From assembly GCF_007176755.1 (NCBI RefSeq), contig NZ_BJTV01000001.1:744001-808000 (forward strand): a stretch of 64,000 bases of DNA, read 5' to 3'. Below the pieces are notes generated by a model, which searched no databases, was not told where the DNA came from, and saw only the letters and a program-made list of their open reading frames with translations. This DNA is from Streptomyces sp. 1-11 (GTDB lineage Bacteria > Actinomycetota > Actinomycetes > Streptomycetales > Streptomycetaceae). The translations under genes were made by a program, and so were the position numbers. Position 1 is the first letter of the stretch. Every line of letters starts with the position of its first letter. Shown piece by piece: positions 23,407 through 34,070 of the stretch.

Positions 23407-24936
23407 TCAGAACAGTCCGGTGGCGGCGAAGCGCAGGACCAGCTGGGGTGCGCCGGAGAGCACCACGCCGAGGACCCCGGTGAGGGCGAGGGCGGCGGTG
23501 AGGGGGGCCGGGAGCGGGTGCCGGGCGGGTGCGCCCTCGGGCGCGCGGAACAGCAGGGCCGTCCACTGGAGGTAGTAGAAGAGGGCGATCACCACGTTGA
23601 CGGCCATGACGACGGCGAGCCAGCCGAGGCCCGCGTCGACGGCGGCCGAGAACACCGTGACCTTGGCGAACAGGCCGATGACGCCCGGCGGGAGCCCGGC
23701 GAGGCACAGCAGGAAGAAGGCCAGCAGCAGGGCGGTGGCCGGACTGGCGGCGTACAGGCCGCGGTAGTCGCTGAGCCGGTTGAGGGGCTTCGTACGCCCC
23801 ACCAGGGCGGCCACCGCGAACGCGCCGAGGTTCACGGCGGCGTACATGAGGGCGTAGGCGACGGTGGAGCCGACCGCCTTCTGCGGGTCCTTCGCGTATC
23901 CGGCGGCGGCGATCGGCACGAGCAGGTAGCCGGCCTGGCCGACGGAGGACCAGGCGAGCAGCCGTACGGCGCTGTACGCGCGCGTGGCCTGCTGGCGCAG
24001 GGCGCCGACGTTGCCGACGGTCATGGTGAGGGCGGCCAGGACGGCGAGCGCGGGCCCCCAGGCGTCGGCGTAGGAGGGGAAGGCGACCACGGTGACGAGG
24101 ATCAGCCCGGAGAAGCCGACCGCCTTGCCGACGACCGACAGGTAGGCGGCGATGGGCAGGGGTGCGCCCACATAGGTGTCGGGCACCCAGAAGTGGAAGG
24201 GCACCGCGGCGGTCTTGAAGGCGAAGCCGACCAGGGTGAGGACCACGCCGGTCTGGGCGAGGGTGTGCAACTGGCCGTCGACGTGCTGGATGCGCTGGGC
24301 GACCTGGGTGAGGTAGAGGGTGCCGGTGCAGGCGTAGACGAAGCTGACGCCCAGCAGGCTGACCGCGGTGGCGGTGACCGAGGACAGGAAGAACTTCAGG
24401 GCCGCCTCGGAGGACCGCTTGTCGCCGTGCCGGATGCCGACGAGCGCGAAGGCCGGCAGGGAGGCGACCTCCAGGGCGACGATCAGGGTGGCCAGGTCCC
24501 GGGAGGCGGGCAGCAGGGCGGCGCCGGCCGCCGAGGACAGCAGCAGGAACCAGAACTCCCCGGCCGGGATGCGCCGCCGCTCGTCGCCGAGGTTCGTCAC
24601 CGACAGCAGGGCCGCCAGCAGGGCGCCGCCGAGCACCAGGAACTGGATGACGAGGGTGAAGTGGTCGGCGGTGTAGCTGCACGCGCGCGGGGGGCCGGGC
24701 AGGCAGAAGGTGCTGCGGTCGCCGTCGAGGAGCGGCAGCAGCATCAGCGTGGCCACCGCCAGGCCGGCCACGGAGATCCAGCCGAGGAGGGGCTTGCGCG
24801 CCTCGGGGAGGAAGAGGTCGGCGACGAGGACCGCGAGCGCCACGAGCGCGGTGACGGTGGGCGGCGCGATCGCGAGCCAGTCGACGGACTGGACCAGCGA
24901 CTGGGCCGGGGCCTGGGGCAGGGCCAGGGCGCTCAT
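23407..24936 (-). CDS. nuoN2: NADH dehydrogenase-like subunit N, second nuo cluster
   Basis: 509 aa, about 14 transmembrane helices, antiporter-like proton channel of the membrane arm. Key regions are [19 protein letters not shown] (lysine in the central channel) and [10 protein letters not shown]. Start at the ATG overlapping the nuoM2 stop by 4 nt. Last gene of the ten-gene cluster A-B-C-H-I-J-K-L-M-N. It differs strongly from the 549-aa NuoN of the main operon at 58.7 kb. Confidence 0.93.
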   Translation of the reverse strand: MSALALPQAPAQSLVQSVDWLAIAPPTVTALVALAVLVADLFLPEARKPLLGWISVAGLAVATLMLLPLLDGDRSTFCLPGPPRACSYTADHFTLVIQFLVLGGALLAALLSVTNLGDERRRIPAGEFWFLLLSSAAGAALLPASRDLATLIVALEVASLPAFALVGIRHGDKRSSEAALKFFLSSVTATAVSLLGVSFVYACTGTLYLTQVAQRIQHVDGQLHTLAQTGVVLTLVGFAFKTAAVPFHFWVPDTYVGAPLPIAAYLSVVGKAVGFSGLILVTVVAFPSYADAWGPALAVLAALTMTVGNVGALRQQATRAYSAVRLLAWSSVGQAGYLLVPIAAAGYAKDPQKAVGSTVAYALMYAAVNLGAFAVAALVGRTKPLNRLSDYRGLYAASPATALLLAFFLLCLAGLPPGVIGLFAKVTVFSAAVDAGLGWLAVVMAVNVVIALFYYLQWTALLFRAPEGAPARHPLPAPLTAALALTGVLGVVLSGAPQLVLRFAATGLF

Positions 24937-26510
24937 CGGGTGCCTCCTGCGAGGAGCTGCTGCACGGCCGGGTCGGTCAGGCCGAGCAGGGCCCGCGGCC
25001 ACAGTCCGGCGAGGACGGTGAGGGTGACGAGCGGGGTCCAGGCCGCGAACTCGTAGCCGCGCACGTCGGCGAGGGTGGGCGGGGCCTGCCGCGGTACGGC
25101 GCCCATGCAGACCCGGCGGACCACGATCAGCATGTACGCGGCCGTCAGCAGGGTGCCGAACGCACCGATCGCCATGAAGGTGAGGAACGCGGGCCGGCTG
25201 AGGCCTGCGGCGGGGCTGAACGAGCCGAACAGGGCCAGCATCTCGCCCCAGAACCCGGCGAGGCCGGGCAGGCCGAGCGAGGCGACGGCGCCGAAGGCGA
25301 GCAGTCCGCCGAGGCGCGGGGCCCTGGCGTACAGGGCGGCGCCCGTCTCCTCGGAGAGCGTGTCGAGGTCGGTGGTGCCGGTGCGGTCCTTCAGGGCGCC
25401 GACCAGGAAGAAGAGCAGGCCGGTGATCAGGCCGTGGGCGATGTTGGCGAACAGGGCGCCGTTGACGCCGGTCGGGGTCATGGTGGCGATGCCGAGCAGG
25501 ACGAAGCCCATGTGGCCGACGGAGGAGTAGGCGATGAGCCGTTTGAGGTCGCCCTTCGCGCCCCGCTTGGCCAGGGCCAGGCAGGCCAGGGACCCGTAGA
25601 TGATCCCGACCACGGCGAAGGCGGCGAGGTACGGCGCGAAGGTGCGGAAGCCGTCGGGCGCGACCGGCAGCAGGATGCGCACGAAACCGTACGTGCCCAT
25701 CTTCAGCAGAACGCCGGCCAGCAGGACCGAGCCGACCGTCGGGGCGGCGGTGTGGGCGTCGGGCAGCCAGCTGTGCAGCGGCCACATCGGCGTCTTGACC
25801 GCGAGTCCGAGCCCGATCGCCAGAACGGCGATGACCTGCACGGACGTGGTGAGCGAGCGGCCGTTGTCAGTGGCGAGTGCCACCATGTCGAACGTGCCCG
25901 CCTTGACTCCGATCAAGAGCAGGCCGAGCAGCATGACCACGGAACCGAGCAGGGTGAACAGGATGAACTTCCACGCGGCCCGGGTGCGGCCCTCGCCGCC
26001 CCAGCGGGCGATGAGGAAGTACATCGGGATGAGCACCGTCTCGAACGCGAGGAAGAACAGCAGCAGGTCGAGGACGGCGAAGGTGGCGAGGGTGCCGGTC
26101 TCGAGCAGGAGCAGCAGGGCGACGAACGCCTTCGGGGACGGGCCCGACGGCGGCTTGAAGTAGGAGTAGAGCGCGCACAGGAAGGCCAGCAGCGCGCTCA
26201 GCACCACCAGGGGGAGAGAGATGCCGTCGATGCCGAGGTGGATCCGCACGTCGAGTGCGGGGATCCAGCTGATGTCGGTCGTGGCCTGCATCCTCGACGG
26301 ATGGCCGTGGTCGAAGCCGATCGCGAGGACGACGACGGCGGCGAGGATCACGCCGGTCACGGTGACACCGTGCCGCAGCACGGCCTGCTCGGGCGACTTC
26401 CCCTTCAGCCCGGGCGGGGCCGGCAGGAGAGCGGTGACGGCGCCGAGGAGCGGGCCGGCGACGACGAACGCCAGAAGGAACCGCATCACGGACTCGTTGA
26501 TATCGATCAC
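24933..26510 (-). CDS. nuoM2: NADH dehydrogenase-like subunit M, second nuo cluster
   Basis: 525 aa antiporter-like subunit. It carries the TM5 Glu context FETVLIPMYFLIARWGG and the channel lysine in LAVKTPMWPLHSWLPDAHT. The start ATG is 6 nt after the nuoL2 stop. Overlaps nuoN2 by 4 nt. Confidence 0.94.
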   Translation of the reverse strand: MIDINESVMRFLLAFVVAGPLLGAVTALLPAPPGLKGKSPEQAVLRHGVTVTGVILAAVVVLAIGFDHGHPSRMQATTDISWIPALDVRIHLGIDGISLPLVVLSALLAFLCALYSYFKPPSGPSPKAFVALLLLLETGTLATFAVLDLLLFFLAFETVLIPMYFLIARWGGEGRTRAAWKFILFTLLGSVVMLLGLLLIGVKAGTFDMVALATDNGRSLTTSVQVIAVLAIGLGLAVKTPMWPLHSWLPDAHTAAPTVGSVLLAGVLLKMGTYGFVRILLPVAPDGFRTFAPYLAAFAVVGIIYGSLACLALAKRGAKGDLKRLIAYSSVGHMGFVLLGIATMTPTGVNGALFANIAHGLITGLLFFLVGALKDRTGTTDLDTLSEETGAALYARAPRLGGLLAFGAVASLGLPGLAGFWGEMLALFGSFSPAAGLSRPAFLTFMAIGAFGTLLTAAYMLIVVRRVCMGAVPRQAPPTLADVRGYEFAAWTPLVTLTVLAGLWPRALLGLTDPAVQQLLAGGTR

Positions 26511-26516
26511 GCCTGC

Positions 26517-28511
26517 TCACGCTCCCGTGGCGACGAGGAGGACGGCGACCGCCAGGACGACGGTGCCGGCGAGCAGCGCGCTCACATAGGTCTGCACATT
26601 GCCGGTCTGCGCCCGCCGCACGGCGGCCCCGAGCAGCCGGGGCACGGCGGCCGCGCCGCGTACGTAGGTGTCGACGACCTCACGGTCGAGGAACCGGACG
26701 AGGCTCGCGCCGGCCTGGACCGGGCGGACGAACAGCGCCGAGTACACGGCGTCCAGGTGGAAGCCGGCGGCCGCGTGCCGGTGCAGCGGGCCGAGCAGCA
26801 GCCGTCCGGGGTCGGCCGGGTCGGGCGCCCGGGCGATGTCGCCGTAGGCGGGCTCGTGACCGGCGATGGCCTCTGCCTCGACCAGTCCGGCGTCGCCCTC
26901 GGGGTGGGCGGCGACGGCACCCAGCGGGAACCGGGCGGCGAGCGCGGTGGTGCGCTGCCAGGCTCCGTAGGCGAGGAGTCCGCCGACCACGGAGAGGCCG
27001 GTGCCGAGGATGGAGGTGAGGAGGGTCGGGGTGAGGTCGCGGCCGTCGAACCAGCCGGGCAGCGAGCGGTAGGCGAGCCCGCCGAAGGCCAGCGACGGCA
27101 CGGCGAGGACCCACAGCACCACGGTCATCGTCAGCGGCTGGCGGCCGTGGTCGGGGACCTCGGCGCCCCGGCCGCGGAAGGCCAGCAGCCACAGCCGGGC
27201 GGCGTAGGCGGCGGTGAGCAGTGCGGTGAGCAGTCCGGCGACCAGCACGAGCCAGCCGGCCGCGCCGGGGGCCTGGGCGGTGTGCCCGGTGGCCACGTGC
27301 TCGGCGGCGCCGAGGACGGACTCCTTGGAGAAGAAGCCGCTGAAGGGCGGGATCGCGGCGAGCGCGAGCAGCGCCACGGTCATCGTCCAGTAGGCGTCCG
27401 GGACGCGGTCGCGCAGGTGGCTCATGCGGGACATGGCGGCCAGCGAGTTGGTGCCCGCGGCGTGGATGATCACGCCGGCGGCGAGGAACAGCAGCGCCTT
27501 GAAGGCGCCGTGCGCGAGGAGGTGGAAGACGGCCGCGCCGCGGTCTCCGACGGCGAGTGCGCCGGTCATGTAGCCGAGCTGCCCGATCGTGGAGTAGGCG
27601 AGTACGCGCTTGATGTCGTCCTGGGCGAGCGCGGCGAGTCCGGAGCCGGTCATCGTGACGGCGGCCATGACGGCGAGGACCACCATCGCGGCCCGTGAGG
27701 CCTCGAACAGCGGGAGGAGACGGGCGACGAAGTAGACGCCGGCGGCGACCATCGTCGCGGCGTGGATCAGCGCCGAGACGGGGGTGGGGCCCGCCATGGC
27801 GTCGGGGAGCCAGGTGTGCAGCGGGAACTGCGCCGACTTGCCGGCCACGCCCGCGAGCAGCAGCAGGGCGACGAGCGTCGGGTGCTGGACGCGGCCGTCC
27901 GCCACGGCGGAGAGGACGCGCGGGATGTCGAACGAACCGGCGGCGGTGCCCAGGGCGAACAGGCCGATGAGGAACGGCACGTCGCCGAGCTTGGTGACGA
28001 GGAAGGCCTTCAGGGAGGCGGCGCGGGCCTCGGGGGTCTCCCAGTAGTGGCCGACCAGGAAGTAGGAGCAGATGCCCATGACTTCCCAGCCGACCAGCAG
28101 CACGATCAGGTCGCCGGAGTAGACGACCAGGAGCATCGCGGAGGTGAACAGGGAGACGAGGGCGGCGTAGGAGGAGTAGCGCGGGTCGTCGCGCAGGTAG
28201 CCGGTCGAGTAGACCTGCACGCAGGTCGCGACGAAGGCGACCAGGACGGCGACGAGCGCGGCGAAGCCGTCGACGTCCAGGGCCAGGTCGATCGGCACCG
28301 AGCCGGTGGGCGTCAGTTCGGTGTGGGCCTCGACGGCCAGGCCGCCGCCCTGCCGTACGGCGACCAGCGCGGCCAGCACCAGCGCGGCCGCGGCCGGCAG
28401 CACGGCGAGCGGGCGGACGAAGCTCGGGGCGGTGCGGCCGAGCAGCAGTCCGGCGGCGGCGCCGAGGAACGGCAGGAGGGGGACGAGGACGGCGAGGGTG
28501 GTCGTGGTCAC
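26517..28511 (-). CDS. nuoL2: NADH dehydrogenase-like subunit L, second nuo cluster
   Basis: 664 aa, the largest antiporter-like subunit, with N-terminal [38 protein letters not shown] and a C-terminal lateral-helix region. Proton translocation in the distal membrane arm. The ATG overlaps the nuoK2 stop by 4 nt. Confidence 0.94.
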   Translation of the reverse strand: MTTTTLAVLVPLLPFLGAAAGLLLGRTAPSFVRPLAVLPAAAALVLAALVAVRQGGGLAVEAHTELTPTGSVPIDLALDVDGFAALVAVLVAFVATCVQVYSTGYLRDDPRYSSYAALVSLFTSAMLLVVYSGDLIVLLVGWEVMGICSYFLVGHYWETPEARAASLKAFLVTKLGDVPFLIGLFALGTAAGSFDIPRVLSAVADGRVQHPTLVALLLLAGVAGKSAQFPLHTWLPDAMAGPTPVSALIHAATMVAAGVYFVARLLPLFEASRAAMVVLAVMAAVTMTGSGLAALAQDDIKRVLAYSTIGQLGYMTGALAVGDRGAAVFHLLAHGAFKALLFLAAGVIIHAAGTNSLAAMSRMSHLRDRVPDAYWTMTVALLALAAIPPFSGFFSKESVLGAAEHVATGHTAQAPGAAGWLVLVAGLLTALLTAAYAARLWLLAFRGRGAEVPDHGRQPLTMTVVLWVLAVPSLAFGGLAYRSLPGWFDGRDLTPTLLTSILGTGLSVVGGLLAYGAWQRTTALAARFPLGAVAAHPEGDAGLVEAEAIAGHEPAYGDIARAPDPADPGRLLLGPLHRHAAAGFHLDAVYSALFVRPVQAGASLVRFLDREVVDTYVRGAAAVPRLLGAAVRRAQTGNVQTYVSALLAGTVVLAVAVLLVATGA

Positions 28512-28894
28512 GCGGTGGCCTCGGTCTTCTCGGCCGCGGAGGCGTCGGTGCCCGGGCCGTCGGTGTCGTCGCCGTGGCCCTCGGCGGTGTCGCGGAGCCT
28601 GTCGATGTCGGAGGTGCCGCGGTTGCGGTACACGGCGAGCACGATCGCCAGTCCGATGCCGATCTCGGCGGCGGCGATGGCGATGGTGAACAGGGTCAGC
28701 GCCTGCCCGGAGTGCAGCGTCTCCACGGCGGCGCGGCTGAGCCAGACGTCGAAGGCGACCAGGTTGAGGTTGACGGCGTTGAGCATCAGCTCCACGGACA
28801 TCAGGACCAGGATCGCGTTGCGGCGGGCGAGGACGCCGTACAGGCCGGTGCAGAACAGCAGGGCGGACAGGACGGCGGGATAGGCGAGGTGCAT
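28508..28894 (-). CDS. nuoK2: NADH dehydrogenase-like subunit K, second nuo cluster
   Basis: 128 aa. Three transmembrane helices with the conserved membrane Glu residues in [14 protein letters not shown] and [13 protein letters not shown]. The C-terminus carries about 30 extra polar, acidic residues ([20 protein letters not shown]) compared with the roughly 100-aa standard NuoK. Start and previous stop share one base. Confidence 0.93.
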   Translation of the reverse strand: MHLAYPAVLSALLFCTGLYGVLARRNAILVLMSVELMLNAVNLNLVAFDVWLSRAAVETLHSGQALTLFTIAIAAAEIGIGLAIVLAVYRNRGTSDIDRLRDTAEGHGDDTDGPGTDASAAEKTEATA

Positions 28895-29496
28895 CAGCGG
28901 GCGCCTTCCTTCTCGCCGGGGGCGCCGGTCACGGGGGCGGCGTCCGGGGGCGGCTCCGCCGCTGCCGCCTTGCGGGACAGGACGATCGCGCCGACCAGTG
29001 CGGCGAGGAGCAGGACGGACAGCGCCTCGAAGGGCAGCACCCAGTGCTGGAACAGGCTCTGGCCGGTCACACGGGTGCTGCCGGCCGCCGGGCCGCCCAG
29101 GTCGATCCAGGTGGTGCGGAACGCGTCGACGACCACCCACACCAGGGCTGCCGCCGCCGCGCCCGCGACGGCCAGGGCGGCCCAGCGGTTGCCGGAGTCG
29201 GCGTCCGGCGAGTGGCCGATGGGGGCCTTGGTGAGCATCAGGCCGAACAGGAGGAGGACGACGACGGACCCGACGTAGATGAGGACCTGCACCCAGGCGA
29301 TGAACTCGGCGGTGAGCAGGAGGTACTCGACGGCCAGTCCGCCGAGCGCGACCACCAGCCACAGGGCGGCGTGCACCAGTTGCCGGGTGGTGACGGTGAC
29401 GAGCGCGGCGCCGAGGGTGACCAGGCCGACGAGGAGGAAGGCGATCTCCACGCCGGTCGGGGACAGGAAGCCGTGCTGGGCTGCGGCGAGGCTCAC
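28894..29496 (-). CDS. nuoJ2: NADH dehydrogenase-like subunit J, second nuo cluster
   Basis: 200 aa with five hydrophobic helices. The TM3 pi-bulge region [20 protein letters not shown] is the NuoJ signature. The GTG start overlaps the nuoI2 stop (GTGA). The polar tail ends in [10 protein letters not shown]. Confidence 0.93.
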   Translation of the reverse strand: MSLAAAQHGFLSPTGVEIAFLLVGLVTLGAALVTVTTRQLVHAALWLVVALGGLAVEYLLLTAEFIAWVQVLIYVGSVVVLLLFGLMLTKAPIGHSPDADSGNRWAALAVAGAAAAALVWVVVDAFRTTWIDLGGPAAGSTRVTGQSLFQHWVLPFEALSVLLLAALVGAIVLSRKAAAAEPPPDAAPVTGAPGEKEGAR

Positions 29497-30047
29497 GACT
29501 GCTCCTCCCCCTGTTCGGCGGCCCGCTGGGCGGCGAGCTTCTCGGCGGTCTTGCGGGCCGCGGCGATCTCCTTCGGCTCCTCCGCGCCCGGGTCGAGGGC
29601 CGGCGGGGCCGGGACGGTCCACATCCACTCGCGGAGCTTGTCGCGCTCGTGGGTGAGTTCGCGGATGTCGGTCTCGGCGTACTCGAACTCCGGGGACCAG
29701 AACAGGGCGTCGAAGGGGCAGACCTCGATGCAGATACCGCAGTACATGCACAGGGAGAAGTCGATGGCGAACCGGTCGAGGACGTTGCGGCTGCGCTCGC
29801 GCCCGCCGGGGGCGGCCGGCGGGACCGTCTCCTTGTGCGAGTCGATGTAGATGCACCAGTCGGGGCACTCGCGGGCGCACAGCATGCAGACCGTGCAGTT
29901 CTCCTCGAACAGGCCGATCACACCGCGCGTGCGGGGCGGCAGTTCGGGCAGCGCCTCGGGGTACTGCTCGGTGACGGTCTTGCGCGTCATGGTGCGCAGG
30001 GTGACGGCCAGGCCCTTGGCCAGGCCGCTGCCGGGAATCGGGGCCAT
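29493..30047 (-). CDS. nuoI2: NADH dehydrogenase-like subunit I, second nuo cluster
   Basis: 184-aa iron-sulfur protein with two complete ferredoxin motifs, [12 protein letters not shown] and [12 protein letters not shown], for clusters N6a and N6b. They pass electrons towards N2 on NuoB. The charged C-terminal helix region is longer than usual ([19 protein letters not shown]). In a cluster lacking NuoE, F and G, this subunit is the most obvious entry point for electrons from a ferredoxin. Confidence 0.94.
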   Translation of the reverse strand: MAPIPGSGLAKGLAVTLRTMTRKTVTEQYPEALPELPPRTRGVIGLFEENCTVCMLCARECPDWCIYIDSHKETVPPAAPGGRERSRNVLDRFAIDFSLCMYCGICIEVCPFDALFWSPEFEYAETDIRELTHERDKLREWMWTVPAPPALDPGAEEPKEIAAARKTAEKLAAQRAAEQGEEQS

Positions 30048-30049
30048 GG

Positions 30050-31018
30050 CTACTGGATCACCACCTTGACGACGCCGGTGAGGGCGATCTGGGCGAGGGA
30101 CAGAGGGACGAGGAGGGTCCAGGAGAGTTTCTGGAGCTGGTCCTCGCGCAGGCGGGGGTAGGTCACGCGGAGCCAGATGACGACGAAGGCGAGGATCGCG
30201 GTCTTCAGCAGGGTCCACAGCCAGCCCAGGCCCTCGGCGCCCCACGGGCCGTGCCAGCCGCCCAGGAACAGGACGGTGGTCAGACCGCACAGGACGACGA
30301 TGCCGGCGTACTCGGCGAGCAGGAACAGCGCGAACCGCAGGCCGGTGTACTCGGTGTAGGCGCCGAAGATGATCTCCGAGTCGGCGACCGGCATGTCGAA
30401 GGGCGGGCGCTGCAGTTCGGCGAGGCCGGCCACGAAGAACACGATCGCGCCGACGATCTGCCAGGGCAGCCACCACCAGTGGAAGGCGTGCACGATCCCC
30501 GGCAGGGAGACGGTGCCGGCGGCCATGGCCACGGAGGCCGCGGCGAGCAGCATGGGCAGCTCGTAGGCGAGCAGCTGGGCCGCCGTACGCAGGCCGCCGA
30601 GCAGGGAGAACTTGTTGGCGCTGGCCCAGCCCGCCATCAGCGAGCCGAGGACGCCGACGCCCATCACCGCGAGCACGAAGAAGATCCCGGCGTCCAGCAC
30701 CTGCCCGACGGCGCCCTCGCCCGGCCCGATCGGGATGGCCAGCAGGACGAGCAGGTACGGCAGCAGGGCCACGGCCGGGGCGAGCTGGAAGACACGGCGG
30801 TCGGCGCCGGCCGGGACGACGTCCTCCTTCTGCGCGAACTTCACGCCGTCGGCGACGAGCTGGGCCCAGCCGTGGAAGCCGCCCGCGTGCATCGGGCCGA
30901 GGCGGCCCTGCATGTGGGCCATCACCTTGTGCTCGGTCTGGCCCACGATCAGGGGGAAGGTGAGGAAGACGACGAACACGACCAGGAGTCGCAGGACGAC
31001 ATCCAGCACGTCGTTCAC
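30050..31018 (-). CDS. nuoH2: NADH dehydrogenase-like subunit H, second nuo cluster
   Basis: 322 aa, eight transmembrane helices. Quinone-chamber features are visible: [17 protein letters not shown] near the N-terminus and [19 protein letters not shown] in the central loop with its conserved acidic residues. The ATG overlaps the nuoC2 stop by 4 nt, so nuoD-G do not lie between C and H as they do in a full operon. Confidence 0.94.
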   Translation of the reverse strand: MNDVLDVVLRLLVVFVVFLTFPLIVGQTEHKVMAHMQGRLGPMHAGGFHGWAQLVADGVKFAQKEDVVPAGADRRVFQLAPAVALLPYLLVLLAIPIGPGEGAVGQVLDAGIFFVLAVMGVGVLGSLMAGWASANKFSLLGGLRTAAQLLAYELPMLLAAASVAMAAGTVSLPGIVHAFHWWWLPWQIVGAIVFFVAGLAELQRPPFDMPVADSEIIFGAYTEYTGLRFALFLLAEYAGIVVLCGLTTVLFLGGWHGPWGAEGLGWLWTLLKTAILAFVVIWLRVTYPRLREDQLQKLSWTLLVPLSLAQIALTGVVKVVIQ

Positions 31019-32240
31019 CGCGGGCCTCCTGTGGGGTCGTCGGGAGTGGGGGGTTCTTCGTGGCTCCGGGCCCCGGAAGCGTCCTGAGGGCGCTGAGCCG
31101 GATGGGCATCCGGAGAGCCCTGGGCATCCTCAGCGCGGTCGGCTTCGCGCTCGGGGGCGCGGTCTGCCTCGCGGGCCGGTTCGGGCTCCGTGGCCTGCTC
31201 GGGCTTCGGGGCCTGCTCGGCTTCCGGGTTCGGGGGCTGCTCGGCCTGCGTGGCTCGCGTGGCCTCCGCCGCCTGTGCCTCCTGGGTCCGGGCGGGCTCC
31301 GGGCCACGGTCGGCTTCACGGGCCGGCTCGGGCTTCGAGGCCGACTCGGCGTCCAGCTCGGGGGCGGGGTCGGCTTCTCGGGTCTGGTCGGCTTCCGCGG
31401 CTCGCTCAGCCTTCGTGGCGTGCTCGGGCTCCGAGGCCGACCCGGGCTCCAAGGCTCGCTCAGCCTTTGCGGTCTGCTCAGCCTCTGGCGCTGACTCAGC
31501 CTCCGGGGCTGGCTCGGCCTTCGGGGGCTGCTCGTCCTCGCCTGCTTCCTGGGCGCGCCCCGGTGCCGGGGTGGACTCGGGCCGCTGGTCGAAGGCCGGG
31601 CGGGCGTGGTGCCAGGGGGCGTCGCTGCTGCGCGGGGTCGCACTCCGGCGGGCGGCGCCGTCCGGTTCGGCCGGGGCCTCGTCCCGCTGTGAGGCCGAGC
31701 CCTCCGAGGCGCTGCGCGCACGGCGCGGCCGGGCGGGTGCCGGTCCGGGCTCGTGGGCCACCGAGGCCTCCGCGGCCGGTCCCTCCGCCGACGCCTGGGC
31801 GGCATCGCCCTCGGCCGCGGCCTGCTTGCGCACCGCCGCGTCCTCGGCCGGCGCCGCCGACTGGCTCACCGAGCCTTCACTCGCGCTCCTCGTCCGCCGC
31901 GGCCGCGCCCCGGCGCCCGCGGCTCCGCCAGGCCCGGCAGCACCGGCAGCCCCAACAGCCCCGGTGGCACCGACACCTCCTGCGCCCCCAGCCGCTCCGG
32001 CGCCCCCGGCGGCCTCGGCAGCCCCGGCGCCCCCAGCAGCCCCAGCAGCCCCGGCGCCCCCAGTAGCTCCAGGGGCCCCAGCGGCCCCAGCAGCCCCAGC
32101 CGCGGCCTCTCCGGTCTGGCTGGCGGAGCCCTCCGACGCCGTGCGGGTGCGTCGTACGGGGCGTTCGCCCGCCGCGCGTGCCGGACGTTCGCCCGCGGCG
32201 CGTGCCGCGCCGCGGGCCGGGCGGGCCGGGGCAGGCGGCA
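31015..32240 (-). repeat. low-complexity repeat coding region of nuoC2 tail
   Basis: Short GGCGCCGCC-type and GAGGCC-type codon repeats encode the collagen-like and Glu/Ala/Pro-rich segments. The region is prone to slippage, so its length may differ among strains. The peptide motif RSASEGSxSQ recurs three times within it. Confidence 0.75.
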
Positions 32241-32808
32241 GCTGGCCCTTCAGCGGGCCCCACTCGTTCGGGTCGGGCACGCCCGGCGGCAGCATCTGAC
32301 GGCGCTTGGGGCCTCCGTGGTCGGACTCGCCGGGCTCCTTGGCGCCGGGCCAGGCCTTGGCCACCCGGGCGGCGAGGACGAAGTCCTTGCGCAGCGGGTG
32401 GCCCTCGAAGGTCTCCGGCAGGAGCAGGTGCTCCAGGCCCGGGTGGCCCTCGAAGACGACCCCGAACATCTCGTGCGTCTCGCGTTCGTGCCAGGCCGCC
32501 CCCGCGTAGACGCCGACGGCGGACGGCAGCGCCGGCGCCTCGTGCGGCACGGTCGTGCGGATCAGCAGACGGCGGACCGGGTGGAGCGCCACGACGTGGG
32601 CCGAGACGCGAAAACCCGTCCCGGGTTCGTCGACCGCGCTCAGCCAGTCGAAGTAGGTGCAGGCGAGGGTGGTGCGGGCCGTCTCCAGGGCGGTGAGCCA
32701 GGCGGACGGCGGCACGTCCACCGTCAGGACCTCGTACGACTCCTCGGCCGTGGCGTCGGGGCCGAAGAGTTCCCCGGCGGGAGCGGGCAGCCAGCCTGCC
32801 GTGCTCAT
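31015..32808 (-). CDS. nuoC2: NADH dehydrogenase-like subunit C with very long low-complexity C-terminal tail
   Basis: 597 aa. The first 190 or so residues are a normal NuoC (30-kDa subunit), with [19 protein letters not shown] and the terminal signature PLRKDF. The rest, about 400 residues, has no family match I can see: Pro/Ala/Arg-rich, collagen-like runs of Gly-Ala-Ala-Gly, three copies of a (T/S)ASEGS(A/V)SQ motif preceded by Arg, and a final 170 residues rich in Glu, Ala and Pro. The stop overlaps nuoH2, so the tail is in the true frame and not a readthrough artefact. It is not fused to a NuoD domain. Cytoplasmic side of the complex. Confidence 0.88.
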   Translation of the reverse strand: MSTAGWLPAPAGELFGPDATAEESYEVLTVDVPPSAWLTALETARTTLACTYFDWLSAVDEPGTGFRVSAHVVALHPVRRLLIRTTVPHEAPALPSAVGVYAGAAWHERETHEMFGVVFEGHPGLEHLLLPETFEGHPLRKDFVLAARVAKAWPGAKEPGESDHGGPKRRQMLPPGVPDPNEWGPLKGQLPPAPARPARGAARAAGERPARAAGERPVRRTRTASEGSASQTGEAAAGAAGAAGAPGATGGAGAAGAAGGAGAAEAAGGAGAAGGAGGVGATGAVGAAGAAGPGGAAGAGARPRRTRSASEGSVSQSAAPAEDAAVRKQAAAEGDAAQASAEGPAAEASVAHEPGPAPARPRRARSASEGSASQRDEAPAEPDGAARRSATPRSSDAPWHHARPAFDQRPESTPAPGRAQEAGEDEQPPKAEPAPEAESAPEAEQTAKAERALEPGSASEPEHATKAERAAEADQTREADPAPELDAESASKPEPAREADRGPEPARTQEAQAAEATRATQAEQPPNPEAEQAPKPEQATEPEPAREADRAPEREADRAEDAQGSPDAHPAQRPQDASGARSHEEPPTPDDPTGGPR

Positions 32809-33428
32809 CACGCGTCCCCTTCCGGGGCGGGCGCCGGCGGCTTGACCAGGTCGCTCCGCAGCGCGGCCGCGGACGGCCGGGCGGTCCCGTAACGGTGCTC
32901 GAGGGACTCGTCCGCGATCTTCTCCTGGAGCTTGAGGATGCCCTGGAGCAGCGCCTCGGGCCGCGGCGGGCAGCCGGGCACGTACACGTCGACCGGGATG
33001 ATCTGGTCGACGCCCTTGGTGACGGAGTACGAGTCCCAGTACGGGCCGCCGCAGTTGGAGCAGGCGCCGAAGGAGATGACGTACTTCGGCTCCGGCATCT
33101 GCTCGTACAGACGCTTCACGGCCGGGGCCATCTTGTCCGTCACCGTTCCGGAGACGACCATCAGGTCGGCCTGGCGGGGGCCCGGCGCGAAGGGGATGAC
33201 ACCGAGGCGGATGAAGTCGTGGCGGGCCATCGACGCGGCGATGAACTCGATCGCGCAGCAGGCGAGGCCGAAGTTGAACACCCACAGCGAGTAGCGGCGG
33301 CCCCAGTTCAGGACCACCTTCATCGGCTCGGGGGCGAGCCGGGCGAGGGCGCCAAGACGCTTGGGCTCCGGAAGCAGGACGGGCTGCGCGGCGGACGGGT
33401 TCTCCGTACGGGACGGGTTCACGTCCAT
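32808..33428 (-). CDS. nuoB2: NADH dehydrogenase-like subunit B, second nuo cluster
   Basis: 206 aa. The tandem cysteines FGLACCAIE and the further ligands in GACSNCGG and VPGCPPRPE bind cluster N2, the last iron-sulfur centre before quinone. The N-terminal 30 residues and the C-terminal [10 protein letters not shown] are variable extensions. Start is the ATG that overlaps the nuoA2 3' end by 10 nt. Confidence 0.94.
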   Translation of the reverse strand: MDVNPSRTENPSAAQPVLLPEPKRLGALARLAPEPMKVVLNWGRRYSLWVFNFGLACCAIEFIAASMARHDFIRLGVIPFAPGPRQADLMVVSGTVTDKMAPAVKRLYEQMPEPKYVISFGACSNCGGPYWDSYSVTKGVDQIIPVDVYVPGCPPRPEALLQGILKLQEKIADESLEHRYGTARPSAAALRSDLVKPPAPAPEGDA

Positions 33429-33835
33429 GCCAGCACCCCCTTCTTGTAGGCGTACAGCAGGCCCACGGCGAGGAAGCCGAGGAAGATGAACATCTCCACG
33501 AGGGTGGTCGCGCCGTAGCCGGGGGCGGCGAACACCGTCGCCCACGGGAACAGGAAGATCGAGTCGACCGCGAAGATCACGTAAAGGAAGGCGTAGACGT
33601 AGTAGCGGACCTGGGTGTGGGCCCAGCCCTCGCCGACGGGGTCGACGCCGCATTCGTAGGTGAGCAGTTTCTCCGGGGTGGGCACCACCGGGCGCAGCAG
33701 CCGGCCGGCGCCGAAGGCGACCGCGACGAAGAGCACGCCGACGAGCGCGAGCAGCCCTACGACCGAGTAGGACCGGAAGTAGCCGGCCGCGACGTCCGCC
33801 GCGGCGACCGTCGAGTCCCCCAACGTCTCCCGCAC
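33419..33835 (-). CDS. nuoA2: NADH dehydrogenase-like subunit A, second nuo cluster
   Basis: 138 aa with three transmembrane helices and the NuoA loop motif [20 protein letters not shown] before TM2. GTG 33835 is chosen because GAGGCGG precedes it and no ATG is suitably placed. First gene of the cluster; a candidate promoter lies about 95 nt upstream. Confidence 0.9.
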   Translation of the reverse strand: MRETLGDSTVAAADVAAGYFRSYSVVGLLALVGVLFVAVAFGAGRLLRPVVPTPEKLLTYECGVDPVGEGWAHTQVRYYVYAFLYVIFAVDSIFLFPWATVFAAPGYGATTLVEMFIFLGFLAVGLLYAYKKGVLAWT

Positions 33836-33927
33836 CGTCCGCCTCGCTCCCTGACCTCGTGACCTTGGTGAACCCGGCGCAGTGGCCCCTGCTGCTGCGA
33901 CCTGATTCGAGGATCTGTACGCACGGG

Positions 33928-33955
33928 AGTCTAGGCCCTGATAAAGACACGGTAA
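33928..33955 (-). promoter_or_regulatory. candidate promoter of the second nuo cluster
   Basis: On the minus strand TTACCG and TAGACT lie 16 nt apart, upstream of the nuoA2 GTG and in a locally AT-richer stretch. The match is moderate. Confidence 0.4.
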
Positions 33956-34070
33956 GCAGCCCGTCACGGCGTGAGACGCGAGGACCGGGCGAGGGGTGGG
34001 GTTTTCCCCAGGGAACGGGGGCGGTGGGCCGCATGGCACAAGGGGCGCCGGGCACGGCAGGCTGGCCCGC

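Noticed and set aside
25434..27698. 754-aa plus-strand open frame opposite nuoM2 and nuoL2
   Set aside because: A typical high-GC antisense shadow: rich in Gly, Asp, Glu, Gln and Arg with no domain, entirely opposite well-recognised subunits.
32808..33428. Fused NuoC-NuoD or NuoB-NuoC product
   Set aside because: Separate starts and stops are clear; the long NuoC2 tail shows no NuoD motif.
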